Source of the DNA: Marasmius tenuissimus
Lineage: Eukaryota > Basidiomycota > Agaricomycetes > Agaricales > Marasmiaceae
Assembly: GCA_029532415.1 (NCBI GenBank)
Contig: JAQOTA010000060.1
Coordinates: forward strand, 992,001-1,056,000
Direction of reading: 5' to 3'
Length of the DNA stretch: 64,000 bases
The position numbers and the translations under genes were made by a program. Position 1 is the first letter of the stretch, and each line of letters starts with the position of its first letter. This document shows positions 1-11,611 of the stretch, piece by piece. The notes beneath the pieces are model-generated. The model saw only the letters and a list, made by a program, of their open reading frames with translations. It searched no databases and was not told the DNA's origin.

Positions 1-598
1 GTTTTCCTGAGTAGAGCGTTTCGATTGAGTGAAATCTTCGAAAGGCAAAAATAGCGACCACGAACCGGTACATCCCTCTCCGAATCCACTCGATGTAGTC
101 CTCCTCATCCAAACTCATAGGATCGAGCTTGAGGAACTCATCAGAGTCGTAGTTCGGTTTGGGTTTACTACTATGGCCACCCCAGTGCTTCGGAACATGA
201 GCAAAGGAGTTGAAACGTGCCTCAAGAGAGTCAAATGCTTCATCTTCATCGAATGCTGACGACAGTTTTTCTCGAAAGCGTTGTTCCTCCAGCTCCGTTT
301 GTATAGCCTCGTAATCGGGCTTAGATGCATGCGCATAGTGGTCGGAATAGAAGGAATCAGGATGGTGTTGGCTCTTTGAAGAAGAGGGTCCCGCAGGGTG
401 TGGACCGATTTCATCGTCCTCATCGTCTGAAGCCCACTTTCGGCCGTTGTGTGATGTTGAGGAAGTTCGGTGACGCTTTGCATCGTGACGGTTGCTTGAG
501 TTGTTCCTCCGTCGACGTTTCTCGGCCTTCTTCTCTTTCTTCCGTAGCCTTCGAGCAGCCTCTTCCTCTGGTGTCCGCTTGAGGTGTAGTTTAGGCAT
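1..598 (-). CDS. NFKBIL1-like nuclear protein, partial (3' end outside window)
   Basis: The 5' part of a minus-strand gene that leaves the window at its left edge. The start at 598 opens MPKLHLKRTPEEEAARRLRKK, a strongly basic N-terminus that could serve as a nuclear signal. An acidic linker follows, then a block near DYEAIQTELEEQRFREKL and a block near DEEDYIEWIRRGM. This arrangement recalls fungal proteins related to the NF-kappa-B inhibitor-like protein NFKBIL1, but I recognise it only from overall pattern. A phase-2 intron is read at 7-71 (donor GTACCG, acceptor CTCAG), leaving six bases of exon 2 in the window. Function is not established from this sequence. Confidence 0.6.
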   Translation of the reverse strand, partial: MPKLHLKRTPEEEAARRLRKKEKKAEKRRRRNNSSNRHDAKRHRTSSTSHNGRKWASDDEDDEIGPHPAGPSSSKSQHHPDSFYSDHYAHASKPDYEAIQTELEEQRFREKLSSAFDEDEAFDSLEARFNSFAHVPKHWGGHSSKPKPNYDSDEFLKLDPMSLDEEDYIEWIRRGMYRFVVAIFAFRRFHSIETLYSGK

Positions 599-812
599 GA
601 TGATGGTGGTTGCAGGAGGAATACCGAGCGCTTATCCTGCATTCTACTAAAAGCGCCAGTTCTTTCACTCGCAGCATGACGACACGCCACTCCTACCCAT
701 CGTGCACGCAAATATCCCAGGTTTATTTCACTCAACGATCTCTCACTACGACACAAAAAATTTCACGATTAGTTGATGCAGAATATAAACGAATCTATCA
801 GTACATATATTA

Positions 813-2629
813 TTACTCCAAGAGATGTTTCAAACTGTCATTCTCTCGCCCCAACTCCCTCAGCTTGCTGTTCGCCAACTCCGCTAATTCCTGGATATCC
901 AACTTATTAGCATCTTGTTTCCCCAAAATGCTGAGCCGATGAAGGCCCTCCACAAAAGCATCCCGATGATCGTCGTCACTGGGATGTCCTGCCAGAATGT
1001 CACTGGTCATTTTCAATACCGCACCGAAGACCACAACATCAACTTTGGATCCACTTCTTGTCGACTCATCATCGACGTTGCTCTTCACAATGTTGCCGTT
1101 CTCGTCCAACTCGACCTCTTCTTCTTCGAAGATATCTTCTACATCGGAGTCAATGTCAGCGGCAAGTTTCGCGGCGATGCGACGGGTCGTACGTTCTCGT
1201 GTTTCTCGTTCTTGGATTTCGAGAGAATCGTCCTCGTCAAGCATTTGGAAGCTTTGCTCTTGCTCGTGAACCTGTACTTCAGCGGCAGTCATCCTCCGTT
1301 TTCCCTTGCCTCCGGGGGCATTGAGTCCAACGAGGTTCTCGGTCGGAATTCGTTCCACCGCTTCGAGGCGTCTGCGAGGATTATAACGACGCTGTTCATC
1401 TTCATTGTCTTCACGCTCGGCATAACGCTTCCTGAAAAGTTCGTCTCTCAGTTGTTGCCTAGATCGGGAAAACTTAGCACATTCGGAGGGTCGACGACAG
1501 ATAGATGGAGGTAGACTTACTCTCGAAACTGTGCCTCCTTAGCAGCCTTTTCTTCTTTCTCCCGCTCGTGCATACGCAAGTACTCGTGTTCCTCGTCCTC
1601 AGTAATCTCAAACCAGTCGGCGAACCGACTTCCGACAGGCAGCAAGTTTCTAGCCGCTCTGATGGGACCACCCCAGATCTCCTCATACTCCCACCGCCCC
1701 TGGTCTTTCCATCCACGACCGCCATTACGAAGATATTCCTCCTTCACCGCGGCGGCTTGTTCCTCACTAAGGATACGCCCATTTTGAAATCGCTCTCCCC
1801 AGCGGTTATTATTGGTCGTGTAGTACGTCGTGAATGTGAGGATCCGCTCCCGGGACTCACGCTCCCTTCTCAAGACGTCCGAGAGCTGACTTGCCTGGCG
1901 GTTGAGCTTGTTAGCGAGGGTCCTAAGACTGTCTACCTGAGAGGATAACGCCTTGTCTTTCTCGGAGACTTCGTGGATAACACCGACGGCGTGCTTGACG
2001 GCTGAAGGTGACCCGGGAGGCTGAGGCGATGTTGGTGGGGACGATCGAGGAGTTTCATCGGTTTCGTGGGAGTAGTCTGAGGATCCGTCCTCGTCCTCAT
2101 CCTCCGGTGGAGGTGCTGATGGTAGCATCGTAGGAGAGGGAGGCCACATTCGCCGTGGAGCAGCGGAGATGTCTGCTGTCTGCGGTGGCATAGCGGGAAT
2201 AGCGCGTGACGGGGAGGCTGCAGACGAAGGAGAAGGAGGTAATGAGGTCAAAGGCGAACTGGGTTGGGCGGCGCCAGCGCTGGTCGCCGAGGGTAAATCG
2301 GGGGACGAGTGTCGCGACTCGACTTTGGGTTGTAGGCTGCGTGTACGATTCGACGACTTCCTATGATCACTGGAATCGCCTTGAGAAACAAAACGTCGGT
2401 CATGATGAATGGAAAGCACCTTGGGACACGCTGTGCAAACTTCGCTAGTAGCTGTTTGATAATGATGGTACTCTTCGCGTTGGCTTTCACTTGGTGGGCC
2501 TAAATGGGGGGAAGAATGAGATCCTATATCGGCGAGGACCAGAGGCAAACTTACCCGAGCAATTTTCTGCAATTCTTGACGAGAGAGAGCAACCAGCTCT
2601 TGCTCAGTTGATGGTGCGCTGCCTGACAT
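813..2629 (-). CDS. Hypothetical coiled-coil protein with SAP-like N-terminal motif (paralogue A)
   Basis: I do not recognise a named family. Exon 1 (2555-2629) encodes MSGSAPSTEQELVALSRQEL and ends in QKIAR. Exon 2 (2420-2499) encodes AHQVKANAKSTIIIKQLLAK and ends in VPR. Together they form a short helical SAP-like motif. Exon 3 starts at 2369 and is a Pro/Ser-rich and acidic disordered region, followed by a predicted coiled coil near SSQVDSLRTLANKLNRQASQ and a charged block with WFEITEDEEHEYLRMHEREK. The last exon begins QQLRDELFRKRYAER and ends at the stop at 813. It has an acidic stretch around DSDVEDIFEEEEVELDENG. A nuclear role is an inference from composition. The neighbour at 2946 has the same motif and the same intron positions, so the two look like duplicates in head-to-head orientation. 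Confidence 0.7.
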
Positions 2630-2945
2630 GGCTTCTAGTCGATGGTGGTGGTGTGGGTGAATAGTGAACAATGTGGACCGCTCATCACTGTGTTGTGCTA
2701 TTATAAGCTGTTGTAGCTCGGAAACAATAACACATGATCAGCACGAATACAATAGCCGACAATGAAACTTGCTAGGGCCATATTGTTAGCTCAAAACGGA
2801 AAGTCACCATCCAGAAACGGATATGTGATCTTGGCAGCGACCACTATAAGAATAAGGACCGAACAAAGAGAGAGACAGTGACGGTTAATCAGGGTATTCT
2901 TTTGATTCTCTCCCTCCATCTCGACTCGTCCCAGACATTTGAAGA
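2630..2945. promoter_or_regulatory. Divergent promoter between paralogues A and B
   Basis: This 316-bp gap separates two divergently transcribed, related genes, so it must hold both 5' untranslated regions and both promoters. I see no convincing open frame. A sequence CTATTATAAG lies near 2698 and CACTATAAGAATAAGG near 2840, either of which could act as a TATA-like element. This is not tested. Confidence 0.45.
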
Positions 2946-3889
2946 ATGGCAAACCTACAGAACAAAACACGGAGATTTTCCCTTGATTTCGACCCTCAAG
3001 TCACAATGGTATACAGAGACGTTGATGCACTACGAAGGCTCAAAAGAATTGAGCTGCAGCAGATCGCCACCGTAAGTCGACGCGCTTTTCACCCAAAAAG
3101 ACGTGCTGAAGGGTGCTTTCTCCAGCAAGAGAACATAAAGGCGAACCAGAAAAGTGATGCGATCATCAAACAACTCCTCGAGAAGTATCCTCAGGGTGTT
3201 CCAAGGTAGATGATAAACACCCGCCCATGTACATCGCTGACTAGTCCCATAGGAAAGCGACGCCTGCAGTCTCCTTTGGCTCGCGCCCGCATAAGGCCAC
3301 GAAAGGAACTGCAGGCCAGGGCTCGGTTGCTCCAAACCGTACGAGGACAGGATCCACGACTCATGCGAACAATGTTACTGAACATGAGGTCCAACAAGAG
3401 AGCTCCACGTCTCGACAAAAGGCAAGAGGAAGTGCGAACCCGACTCGCACTGCCAACGAGTCTCAAGTTGCGAACACTGCTGTAGCTCGACCACCCAAAC
3501 GAACCAGGGTCTCGGACCATGCCGCCGTCATCGCGACACCTCCTCGTCCTCAGAAGAAGCAAAGACTCGGGCCGAGCTTAAAGGACGTTCGGTATGTTCT
3601 CAGGGAGATGAAAGAACATACGAACGAGCTCCCCAAACTCCAGACTTCGTTGTGCGAAATGGCAGCTCTACTGGAAGAGGCTCAAGAGCAAACGAAGGCC
3701 ATCAACGACGAAATCGAGGACTTGATATGGCTGCGATGGTGTGTCGAAGAGGATGTCATGAAGGAAATCAAGACGGACGTATCTCTAATCGATGGCACAG
3801 CCGTTCTGGGGAACGACAGCGAAAAAGGGGCGGAGTGGAGGAAGTGGAAAGCAAATCAGAGCCAGTTGACAGAGGAGAGGTCACCATGA
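2946..3889 (+). CDS. Hypothetical protein with SAP-like N-terminal motif and C-terminal coiled coil (paralogue B)
   Basis: Three exons are read: 2946-3071, 3126-3205 and 3253-3889. Exon 1 ends RRLKRIELQQIAT. Exon 2 is QENIKANQKSDAIIKQLLEK followed by YPQGVPR. Exon 3 has a basic, Thr/Pro-rich middle with PPKRTR and RPQKKQR, which could be nuclear signals. It then has a helical region from LKDVRYVLREMKEHTNEL to ALLEEAQEQTKAINDEIEDL that should form a coiled coil, and ends SQLTEERSP. The first two exons match those of the gene on the other strand in sequence, intron phase (0, then 2) and even exon-2 length (80 nt). The rest of the two proteins differs. The family is not named here and function is unknown. 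Confidence 0.7.
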
Positions 3890-4346
3890 ACTAAACTTAT
3901 CGCGTATTGTAACCCATTTGGTCTTCATTAATTGTCAGAACGTTAATCCTCGCCGAGCCGCGCGTCTAGCCAACATCGATGATCGAGTAAGAAGAGAAGA
4001 AGAGCTACTTATAAACTCGGCGCTCGACTGAGCGCTTTGTTGACATTTTTGAGTCTCCGGAGTCAGGCACGCGACAGTATCTAGTGCTAGCCAGGGTCCA
4101 ATGTGTCATCATCCGTGAAATATCGAGCTAGAAAGATGTATGCTGGCCGGGTCGACCATGGGCTACTGGGCTAGAGATGATATCTGAGTTACGCAGAGCG
4201 TGATGTTGACTGAACTTGCAGTGGAAAGCTGTTGAGCATGTAATATCCCCAAATCATCCCTGACGGGACGGCCTGACAGTTACAATGAGGCTGTTTCCCG
4301 ACCATCTTTTTCCCAAATAATCGCTATTACCCACTCTCCCTCCGAT
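3890..4346. other. Intergenic, no gene seen
   Basis: This 457-bp stretch lies between two plus-strand genes. Every frame is broken by stops within short distance. A pyrimidine-rich run ending ACCCACTCTCCCTCCGAT just before 4347 resembles a fungal 5' leader for the next gene. Nothing else is recognised. Confidence 0.5.
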
Positions 4347-6903
4347 ATGTACCACTCTAGCTCGATTACTCGAAGACTGCTCGCAAGAGGTGTATCAAGA
4401 AATTCAACGTCCCCTCTTATTGGTCGGACCGTCCTTACACGTTCATTCTCCTCACCACCTGATGACCCCCACCCTGGCGCCCCGCGACAAACTCGACCTC
4501 ATCCGACGAAACCTATCACCCCAAGACACGAAGTTCATGAGGGGAGCCAGAGCATTAATATACCATTCAACCCCCCTGGCGGTGGGCCTAATGCTCCGGG
4601 CATTGGAGACATGCCCTCTGAACCAATTACACGTTCCCCGTTGATGGATGCTGCTCTGACTACGGTAGTGGGACTGGCAATGGGTATGGCTCTTAGTTCT
4701 ATATTGCGGGCGAGGTCATTGATAGAATTTGCGGCGAACAGTCTTTGTTGGAGGCATCGCGTATCTGCAATGGTACAAGAAAAACGTACTGGACAAGGTG
4801 CGCACCTCCATTCGCTTTCATCATTTTAGTGTTCCAACACTCCCCTTCGCGTCAGATTGAGCTTGCTTTCGCTCCTGGATACGATCCGGCTTTGGAGGTA
4901 GCAAAGAACCATCTGAAGAATCCGCCTCATACAGAAGTGGAGGACGAAGAAATCCCATGGACCCAACATTTTCGACGCGTGGAACAAGATACAATTGATA
5001 GGGTTGTCAAAGGAGAAGAGCCAGGTCATTACTATGTTCTCTTAGGCCCAAAGGTACGTTGTCTGTCACGACATGCACGAGCTACATTACATTGACGAAC
5101 GGCAGGGTTCTGGGAAGGGGACTATGATCTTCGATGCCATGACCGCCATACAAGCCGATGGAATTGCCATGTGTGAAGCTCATCCCGACTTAGAGGTGTT
5201 CCGGCTTCGACTTGGTAAGGCACTCAACTATGAATTCAATGAAGATTCGCAAACAGGATTGTTTCAAAGACGCGACCCACGAGAAGGTATTCATTTTCAT
5301 GCCGGTCTTGTAACGTTTTGCTGAAGCACGCGTCCAGGTGGACCGGCTCTTGATATTGAGAGAGGTAGTCAACATTTAGCCCCAATAGATGCCCCGCTTG
5401 CTCATATCGACTCCAGCGATGAACAAATTAGAGAAGGTCGCTTTGAGATGCGTCCACCGACGAGGCAAACCTCTGGTTCTCATAATCAACAACGTCCATT
5501 TCTTCAAAAACGACGACGAAGGCCGTAACATGCTGCTTCAGCTGCAGCAAAGGGCAGAGGCTTGGGCCGCAAGTGGCATTATGACCATAGTTTTCACCAT
5601 GTCTGTCCAATCCTTACGATGAGGTGACTTGAACGCTGACTTCGACATCTTCGAATCAGGGATGACTTTTGGCCATTTTATGTGATGCGTAAGTTCGCTG
5701 TTCACTTACCGCCCGCCTTGGTCTGAGCATCATTATTAGGGAAAAGCGCAAGTAGAATGCATGTGAGTGTGGTTTTTCATCTCCGGTGGATCGTGTCGTC
5801 CAATACGCTCCATTGGAACGCCAGGTCACTCCGATATTCGATCTAGACATGAAGGAAGCCTTGAACGCTCTGACTCGTTTGCGCCTGGACGTCAAGCATG
5901 AGGTCGAAAGCCCAGAAGAGATTAAGGACGCTGTTTCAATCGTTGGCGGCCGGCTCTCTTATCTCAACATTGTCAGTAGCCTTAATCTACCCCGTCGCGC
6001 AACACCCCACCTAACTCCTTGGTTCTCAGCTTGCACGAGCTAAGAATATAAACAAGGCTGCACAGCGTCTTCTCAGAGTTGAGAAGGCGTGGTTGCTGAG
6101 TCAAATTGGTGGGCATTGGAGTCTGTTCGTCTCGTCGTTCAGCTGGCTGACCGCCTTGTAGGTCTCATCACGGACTGTGATGACGATGTCATGGACGAGG
6201 TTGGCAGTCCTCTTTCATTGCGGGGATACCATTCTTACATGACTGTCAGCAAAAATGGAGCTCGTGCTCATGGCTACTCCTTCAAGAGTTTGTCAAGATG
6301 AGGCTTCAACAAGAAAAAGAACATCTAGAGTCCGGCAACGACAACTTGCAAGAACTTCCGCTGCCTGTTATACCCTACGTAAGTCAATCCTCTGCAGCGC
6401 GACGATGTCACCGTACTCACCCTCACCTATAGTGGCAATGTCGTCAAATTATGACCCGGGCGGACTTCTTAGAAGGTGGGAGCTTGTGCGCCAATCACGC
6501 TGCGACGCGTCTGAACATGGTCCTCAACAGAGCTCGACCGCAAAAACATCATCGCGATAGATGTGGGTATTCCTGAGTACAGTGCATCTCAGTTGCTTAT
6601 CCTTTGCTTACGACAGGAAAACCACGATGTCCGACCAGATTCGATGTTAATCTTACTCGCAGCGAGGGAAGTCGTTGGACAAGAAAATTTCGAGGAAGTC
6701 CTCGAGAATGTTCGTGACCGCATAGATGAAATAGAGAGTCTGCACCGAACACGAGAACTCACGGTGTGTAACTGTAACATCCGAGACGATGGTAATCTCA
6801 AATCATGACCTGCCCACAGTTCAAGGATCTCGACAAAGGGGATAAGATCAGACTGGTGGTCGACAAAGGAGGTGCAGAACTTTGGGAGGCTCGCTCAAAG
6901 TAG
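4347..6903 (+). CDS. Mitochondrial-type membrane-anchored P-loop ATPase (AAA-like, 16 exons)
   Basis: About 590 residues over 16 exons; the first four are 4347-4683, 4742-4797, 4856-5053 and from 5106. The N-terminus is Arg/Ser-rich (RRLLARGVSRNSTSPLIGRT), consistent with a mitochondrial presequence. Splicing exon 1 to exon 2 creates one membrane segment, TTVVGLAMVFVGGIAYLQWY. The Walker A motif GPKGSGKGT spans the junction of exons 3 and 4, and LVLIINNVH fits Walker B. Later blocks include GLFQRRDPREG, DDFWPFYVMR and the C-terminal VRDRIDEIESLHRTRELT, which I recall from a conserved but poorly studied basidiomycete family often labelled AAA protein with C-terminal winged helix. Location in the inner mitochondrial membrane is inferred. 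Donors are mostly GTAAG/GTGGG-like and introns are 48-65 bp. Confidence 0.75.
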
Positions 6904-7164
6904 TGAATGGGAGTGGAAGTGAAGACCATATACTTTTTTTGGTCCTTCACCTGTTATATTTCCACTCTCGAGAGTTGCTGATACTCTACGTAGTACGTGT
7001 AGCGACATGTGCAAAATAAGCGATAGTCTCGGGTGACAATAACAATGAAGCAAATTGGTGTACGTGAGGAGAGGATTAGTAAATAATACAGGATTACATA
7101 GCTGAGGATGAGAAGAGTGAAAAATCCGTTGTGTCGATCATGCCTTCATCGGAGAAGTGGTTTT

Positions 7165-9248
7165 CTAGGCGGGGATGGCAACTGGGCTGTTGTCTTTGTT
7201 TCCGCCAGCTGCTGCTGCCTGGGCTTCTTTGACCTTCTTTTCGGCCTCAAGTTTCTTCGCTTCGATCTCCTTTAGTTTGTCCTGCAGCGAAGTCCCTCCC
7301 GAAGCGTTGCTGTTGAACGTGACGCTCTTATGAGGGCTGGGATTGGAGCCACCCATTGTTCCAGTCTCGGGGGACTTCACGCTCACTAACGGAGCGGACG
7401 ACGATAGGCCACGATGGAAGGTATTAGGTAAGACGCGGCCTTCAGGGTGTTGGAACGGACACGCCGCTCGCGTACAGCCAGCGCCGAACCGACATTGCTG
7501 AGCAAAGTGGGTCGCATTAGCAGCAGGTCGAGACGGGTGAGCGAAAGCGCAATTGGGACGCGTACAGGACGCGCCAAATCGGCAAGGGACAGGGTTAGAG
7601 GCAGGGGGATGGGGGGAGGCAGCTGGAGGTGCAGAATGCTCAGCTACAAGATTATTGTTCAGCAATGAAAAGGGACGAAAAGACAAAGGAAACTCACCTT
7701 GAGGCTTGAGCACAGCTGGACTCACGTGCGCCTTGACACAGTCCTTATCTTTGCAGTTCTTTCCGTTCTCACAAGGATCGTTGCTCAGGACAACGCCACT
7801 TTCGACCGTGGCTACGGGAGAAGGGTGTGACCATCGACAATGGGCGTTGGTGCATTTTAAGCCAAACTTGCACAACGTTGGTGATTGAGGACGTTCGGGT
7901 AGTGCGTATGTGGGACGCTGTGATGTGGCAGGGGTGGGGGCGGGTTGAGGCGCAGGTGCAGCGATGGGGAGGGTTGGTGTTGGAGTGGAGATGGCTTCAT
8001 TCGTCGACTCTGATGGGGTAGCGTCGATCTGGTGTGACGAAGATCCTCCTTTCCCTCGACCGGTACCTCTGCCGCCTCTTCCTCCACCTCTCCCTCTCTG
8101 TCCACCCTGGTGAGCTCCCTGTGGTCCGTTACCTCCCATATTCTGCTGTTGTTGCTGTTGCTGCTGTAGCATCGCCATGTCTCCAGGCGTCATGGGGAAA
8201 CCACCATTCATACCCGACTGCATCATCCCGGAGAAGTGTGCCATGAGAGCCATCTGATTCATCATGAGTTCCTGGAACATCATAGGATTCATTCCCATTG
8301 CGTTCATGTCCATGTTCATCCCTGGTGGGAACTCGTTCGGCATCATCATGTTCGGTGCTCCTGGCCCTCCTGGACCATTGGTGATATTGTCGATACGTGC
8401 TTGTATCTCGTCGTGTTGATTGTGACGGTTGTTATGGGATGAGGGTCCACCGACTCTGTCCAATAGACTCCTGGGGTTAGAAGGTACATCTCTCTGCATT
8501 GCTCGGGGACCTGTGGGAACATCTGTGCGTCGGATTTTGTTGGGATGAGTGGGGGATGGAGAGCGAGCGGATGCGGATCTTTTTTGTGAGGATGAATGAG
8601 TCTGAGGAAGGGCCTGTGATAACGCTTGTTGATAGACGCCATTACGTGGAGCGTTGGATGTACGAGATGTGCCGGGCTGAGCTGGTGCTTCTTGTGCTTG
8701 TTCAACGTTGTTTTCCGATGCTGACACCACGGGTTCACCCTCTGAGGAACCCTTGGCGGCTTCTGTGAATAACCAATCTGTAAAGCTGCTCTCTAGGAGG
8801 GTGTTAGTTCGATATCACCGCAGGTCTGCCGCATAACATACCGAAGTCAGGACCAATGACTGCGCGTGGAGAGGTCCTTGAGTGAACAGAATTATAAGAA
8901 CAAGATGCCGAGACTCACGATCCTCAAGTTCTCCAGTAATTTGAGCTGAGATGAAAATGAGTTTTAGAAATGTGACTCTGACAACACCGTCCACCTACCA
9001 GAAGTCTTGTTATTTACAATCATGATGGTAATGTATTCTGCCATCACAGAATCTTTTCATAACATTAGATTTAGCATGACCGTACAGAGAGAGGAGACAC
9101 ACCAGGCTCCTGACTGTATCCTCTGGACATAAGTTCGGTTTGGATTGCTTGCTGCAGAAAAGTGAGATTCTATACGCCACGAGCAGAACCTCTAGCATAC
9201 CTGAAGCGCATTGGCGCGTTCTGTGCCAATAGTTAGTCCGAAGGCCAT
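7165..9248 (-). CDS. NAB2: Nab2-like nuclear polyadenylated RNA-binding protein
   Basis: Nab2 binds poly(A) RNA in the nucleus, limits tail length and links mRNA to export. Six 5' exons from 9248 spell a Nab2 N-terminal (PWI-like) domain: MAFGLTIGTERANALQ, AIQTELMSRGYSQEPDSV, MAEYITIMIVNNKTS, ITGELEDLIGPDF and FTDWLFTEAA. One exon is only 18 nt. The middle is disordered, with a Met-rich part, a glutamine run and an RGG-type block (RGRGGGRGGRGTGRGKGG). The C-terminal part has four CCCH fingers of the C-x5-C-x4-C-x3-H type: CKFGLKCTNAHCRWSH, CENGKNCKDKDCVKAH, CRFGASCTRPNCAFAH and CRFGAGCTRAACPFQH. Yeast Nab2 has seven fingers. A 3' intron is read at about 7644-7698. The tail is a Lys/Glu coiled segment ending SPVAIPA. 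Confidence 0.9.
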
Positions 9249-11611
9249 GTTGGATTAGTTTGAGGACGTCGTAGGCAGTGAGCAAGAGCAATTTTCCAAC
9301 TCCGCCCACAAGGCAGGCTTTGTTAGTAAGCAGGTTTGCCGCTCATGGCTGTGGTACATTAAGCGCCCTTTTTGTCGGCTCTTTTTTTTCCTGTCCACAG
9401 TCCTGCGCTCAACATGCGTCTGAGCAGTGAGCTTACTGGGTACTGCCTAAGGCCGGTCAGACGGACCTTTATGCTACATGCTCTGTTCACACCTCACGAC
9501 TAGAACTCTGGGACATGCTGTTATCTCGCGGGTCCAATCAGAAGTAATTAGCCCTTCCAGGTTGGGTCGTCGACTGACAACTCCGAACGAGGACTGGGCT
9601 CAAGCTTTACTACGACCCTTCCATTCTTTCAAAATCCTCCCTAGCACCAATGACAACTCGGCTCACCTTTATTTCCGCGAATAGAGGACTCTATAGATGG
9701 GGTTCTCAATCTAAATCTGACATCCTCCTATCCCATCGACATCGTTCTATCCTTCCTTCTTCGTGGTCACGTTTGGCGGCACTTACTCTGAGCTGAATTC
9801 ATCTGGACATGCGGGCGTTTCTTTCGTTAAGGAGACCGAATATCCAAATTCATAGCTATATTCCTCTTACAATCCTCTCTCGCTTTCTATTCAAGACCGT
9901 TGTACTGGACATTCTTGCAAGCCTCGAGGTGCCGGGCGTCTGGGAGTTCGTTTGGGTGCGCTTGTTGGTCCCAAAAGTTCATTTACGAGCGTCTAAGATC
10001 AGGACGATCCATCACGACCGAATTAGCCTTTCCTGCTGTTGAAAGCGCCTGTTGCTCTTCGACTCCTTGACTCGGGAACTCGACCACAGCAATGATCATT
10101 TCCTCGACTACTCACCAAGCCCTGGTGAGATGACTTCCACGACTCCGTAATCGATGGAAACAGGTATCATCGAGTTACCTTCATCATCAAATCGGACGGG
10201 ATCCTGTGGGGTAACCTGTTACCTGTTGCACTTGCATGTACCGATTTATCATGATTCGAACTGTCAGGAGCACTGCAGGTACGGGCGTGGTGCGGCGGGC
10301 GGCTGACATTTTAACAGACCTGACCTACTAGCCCCCTTGACCTGGCTTGAACAGTCAATTATTTTTCACAGGACCGACGTGCTATTTTCTCGGGGTTGAA
10401 CTGCTGACTGACGGTGACTGATTTATCACTCCTGGCCCTGAACCCGGCAGGCCTACGAGCCTCCAGGACGACTCTTTTCTCTTCTCCAGAGTTTCCATCA
10501 CTACACCAAAAGAAAATGCAAGTCGTACGATATTCTGATTGACGTTACGCTGCTCTTTTCTGACTCCTTCCAATCGACAGCCTGTCTGTATGATTGTTAT
10601 TATAAGTACCAATTGCGTTACAAGGAATTCGAATACTACCGTTATTCTCACAAACCTACAAAACGGATCATGACAACCCGTTCCGAATGTAGCACCCTAT
10701 GATACATGATCCTGACTCGGGAACTCTAAATGGGTTGTGTTGCATGTCCTCTAACTCCGAGAGCTACATGGGTTCGACGGGATGCCTTCAACACCGGGAA
10801 ACGATGCTGTGTATCCAGTACTTCCCGCACACCGACGAAAGGATAAAAGCCCGCGCTTCAAATGGAGCGCACAATGGAGCTCAAGGTGGCGATCCTAGTA
10901 CTACTCGAGGTCTCCTTGGGCCCTTACAAGGCCGGGATCAAGTCCTTGCAAAGGCACAGTATGACGAACATAGCTCATGATGTAGCTTTAAACTATGGCG
11001 GCTCGATAGGAACCAGAACAGTCGTCATCAGAGTTCCAGAAAGTTCATATCATCTCCATCCAGTTACTGCATACGTTGCTCACGATATCATTCCTGATAC
11101 TAAGATTGAATATTGATTATTGAAGAATGACCACCGAGTATGATGCTTACTCCACGCCCGTGGACGAGACAAGTGCGAAATTGGAACTGCAATTGTCAGT
11201 TTCTCCATGCTTTTCCACACTTAGCAAATACAGCAGCCAGAACAGCAGCTGAGAGCTTTGCAAATTAGACATCGAGAGAGTATGCAGTTTTTTTTCGTTT
11301 TCTATTTCTTCTAAACGATGTGTATGATGGATAAGATATGGTAATACAAGATAATATGCGTGAAGTAGAAAGCAATGCAATGTCGTCCGCCAAAAATACA
11401 AATTTCACCTTTGCCGATAAAATAGGATGGAGGATGTCTGTGGACTGTTGCTTGGGCAATGCATGGGGTAAAATGAAAGTACCGGGTATAGATAGCGAAA
11501 GAAAGTCCGTTTGAGCATGGTATTGGTACAATGATGTGAAAGAGCCAAATAATGCTTGGAGTTCGGGTAGAAGGAACGAGAATTGACAAGGACGAACAGT
11601 AAGACCCGATG
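9249..11611. other. Gene-free region of about 2.4 kb between NAB2 and the cyclin gene
   Basis: No protein of recognisable family was found on either strand here. The frames present are under 100 codons and have no family motif or plausible exon chain. It must contain the NAB2 promoter (left) and the 3' end of the cyclin transcript (right). The 13-mer TGACTCGGGAACT occurs at 10068-10080 and again at 10713-10725. A pyrimidine-rich patch lies around 9715-9775. A lineage-specific short gene or a non-coding RNA cannot be excluded. Confidence 0.4.

Noticed and set aside
115..756. 213-codon minus-strand frame overlapping the NFKBIL1-like gene
   Set aside because: It is another frame of the same strand as the basic/acidic coding exon starting at 598 and reads as low-complexity noise.
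10240..10290. tRNA-like T-loop string ATTCGAACTG
   Set aside because: No acceptor, D- or anticodon-arm pairing could be drawn around it.
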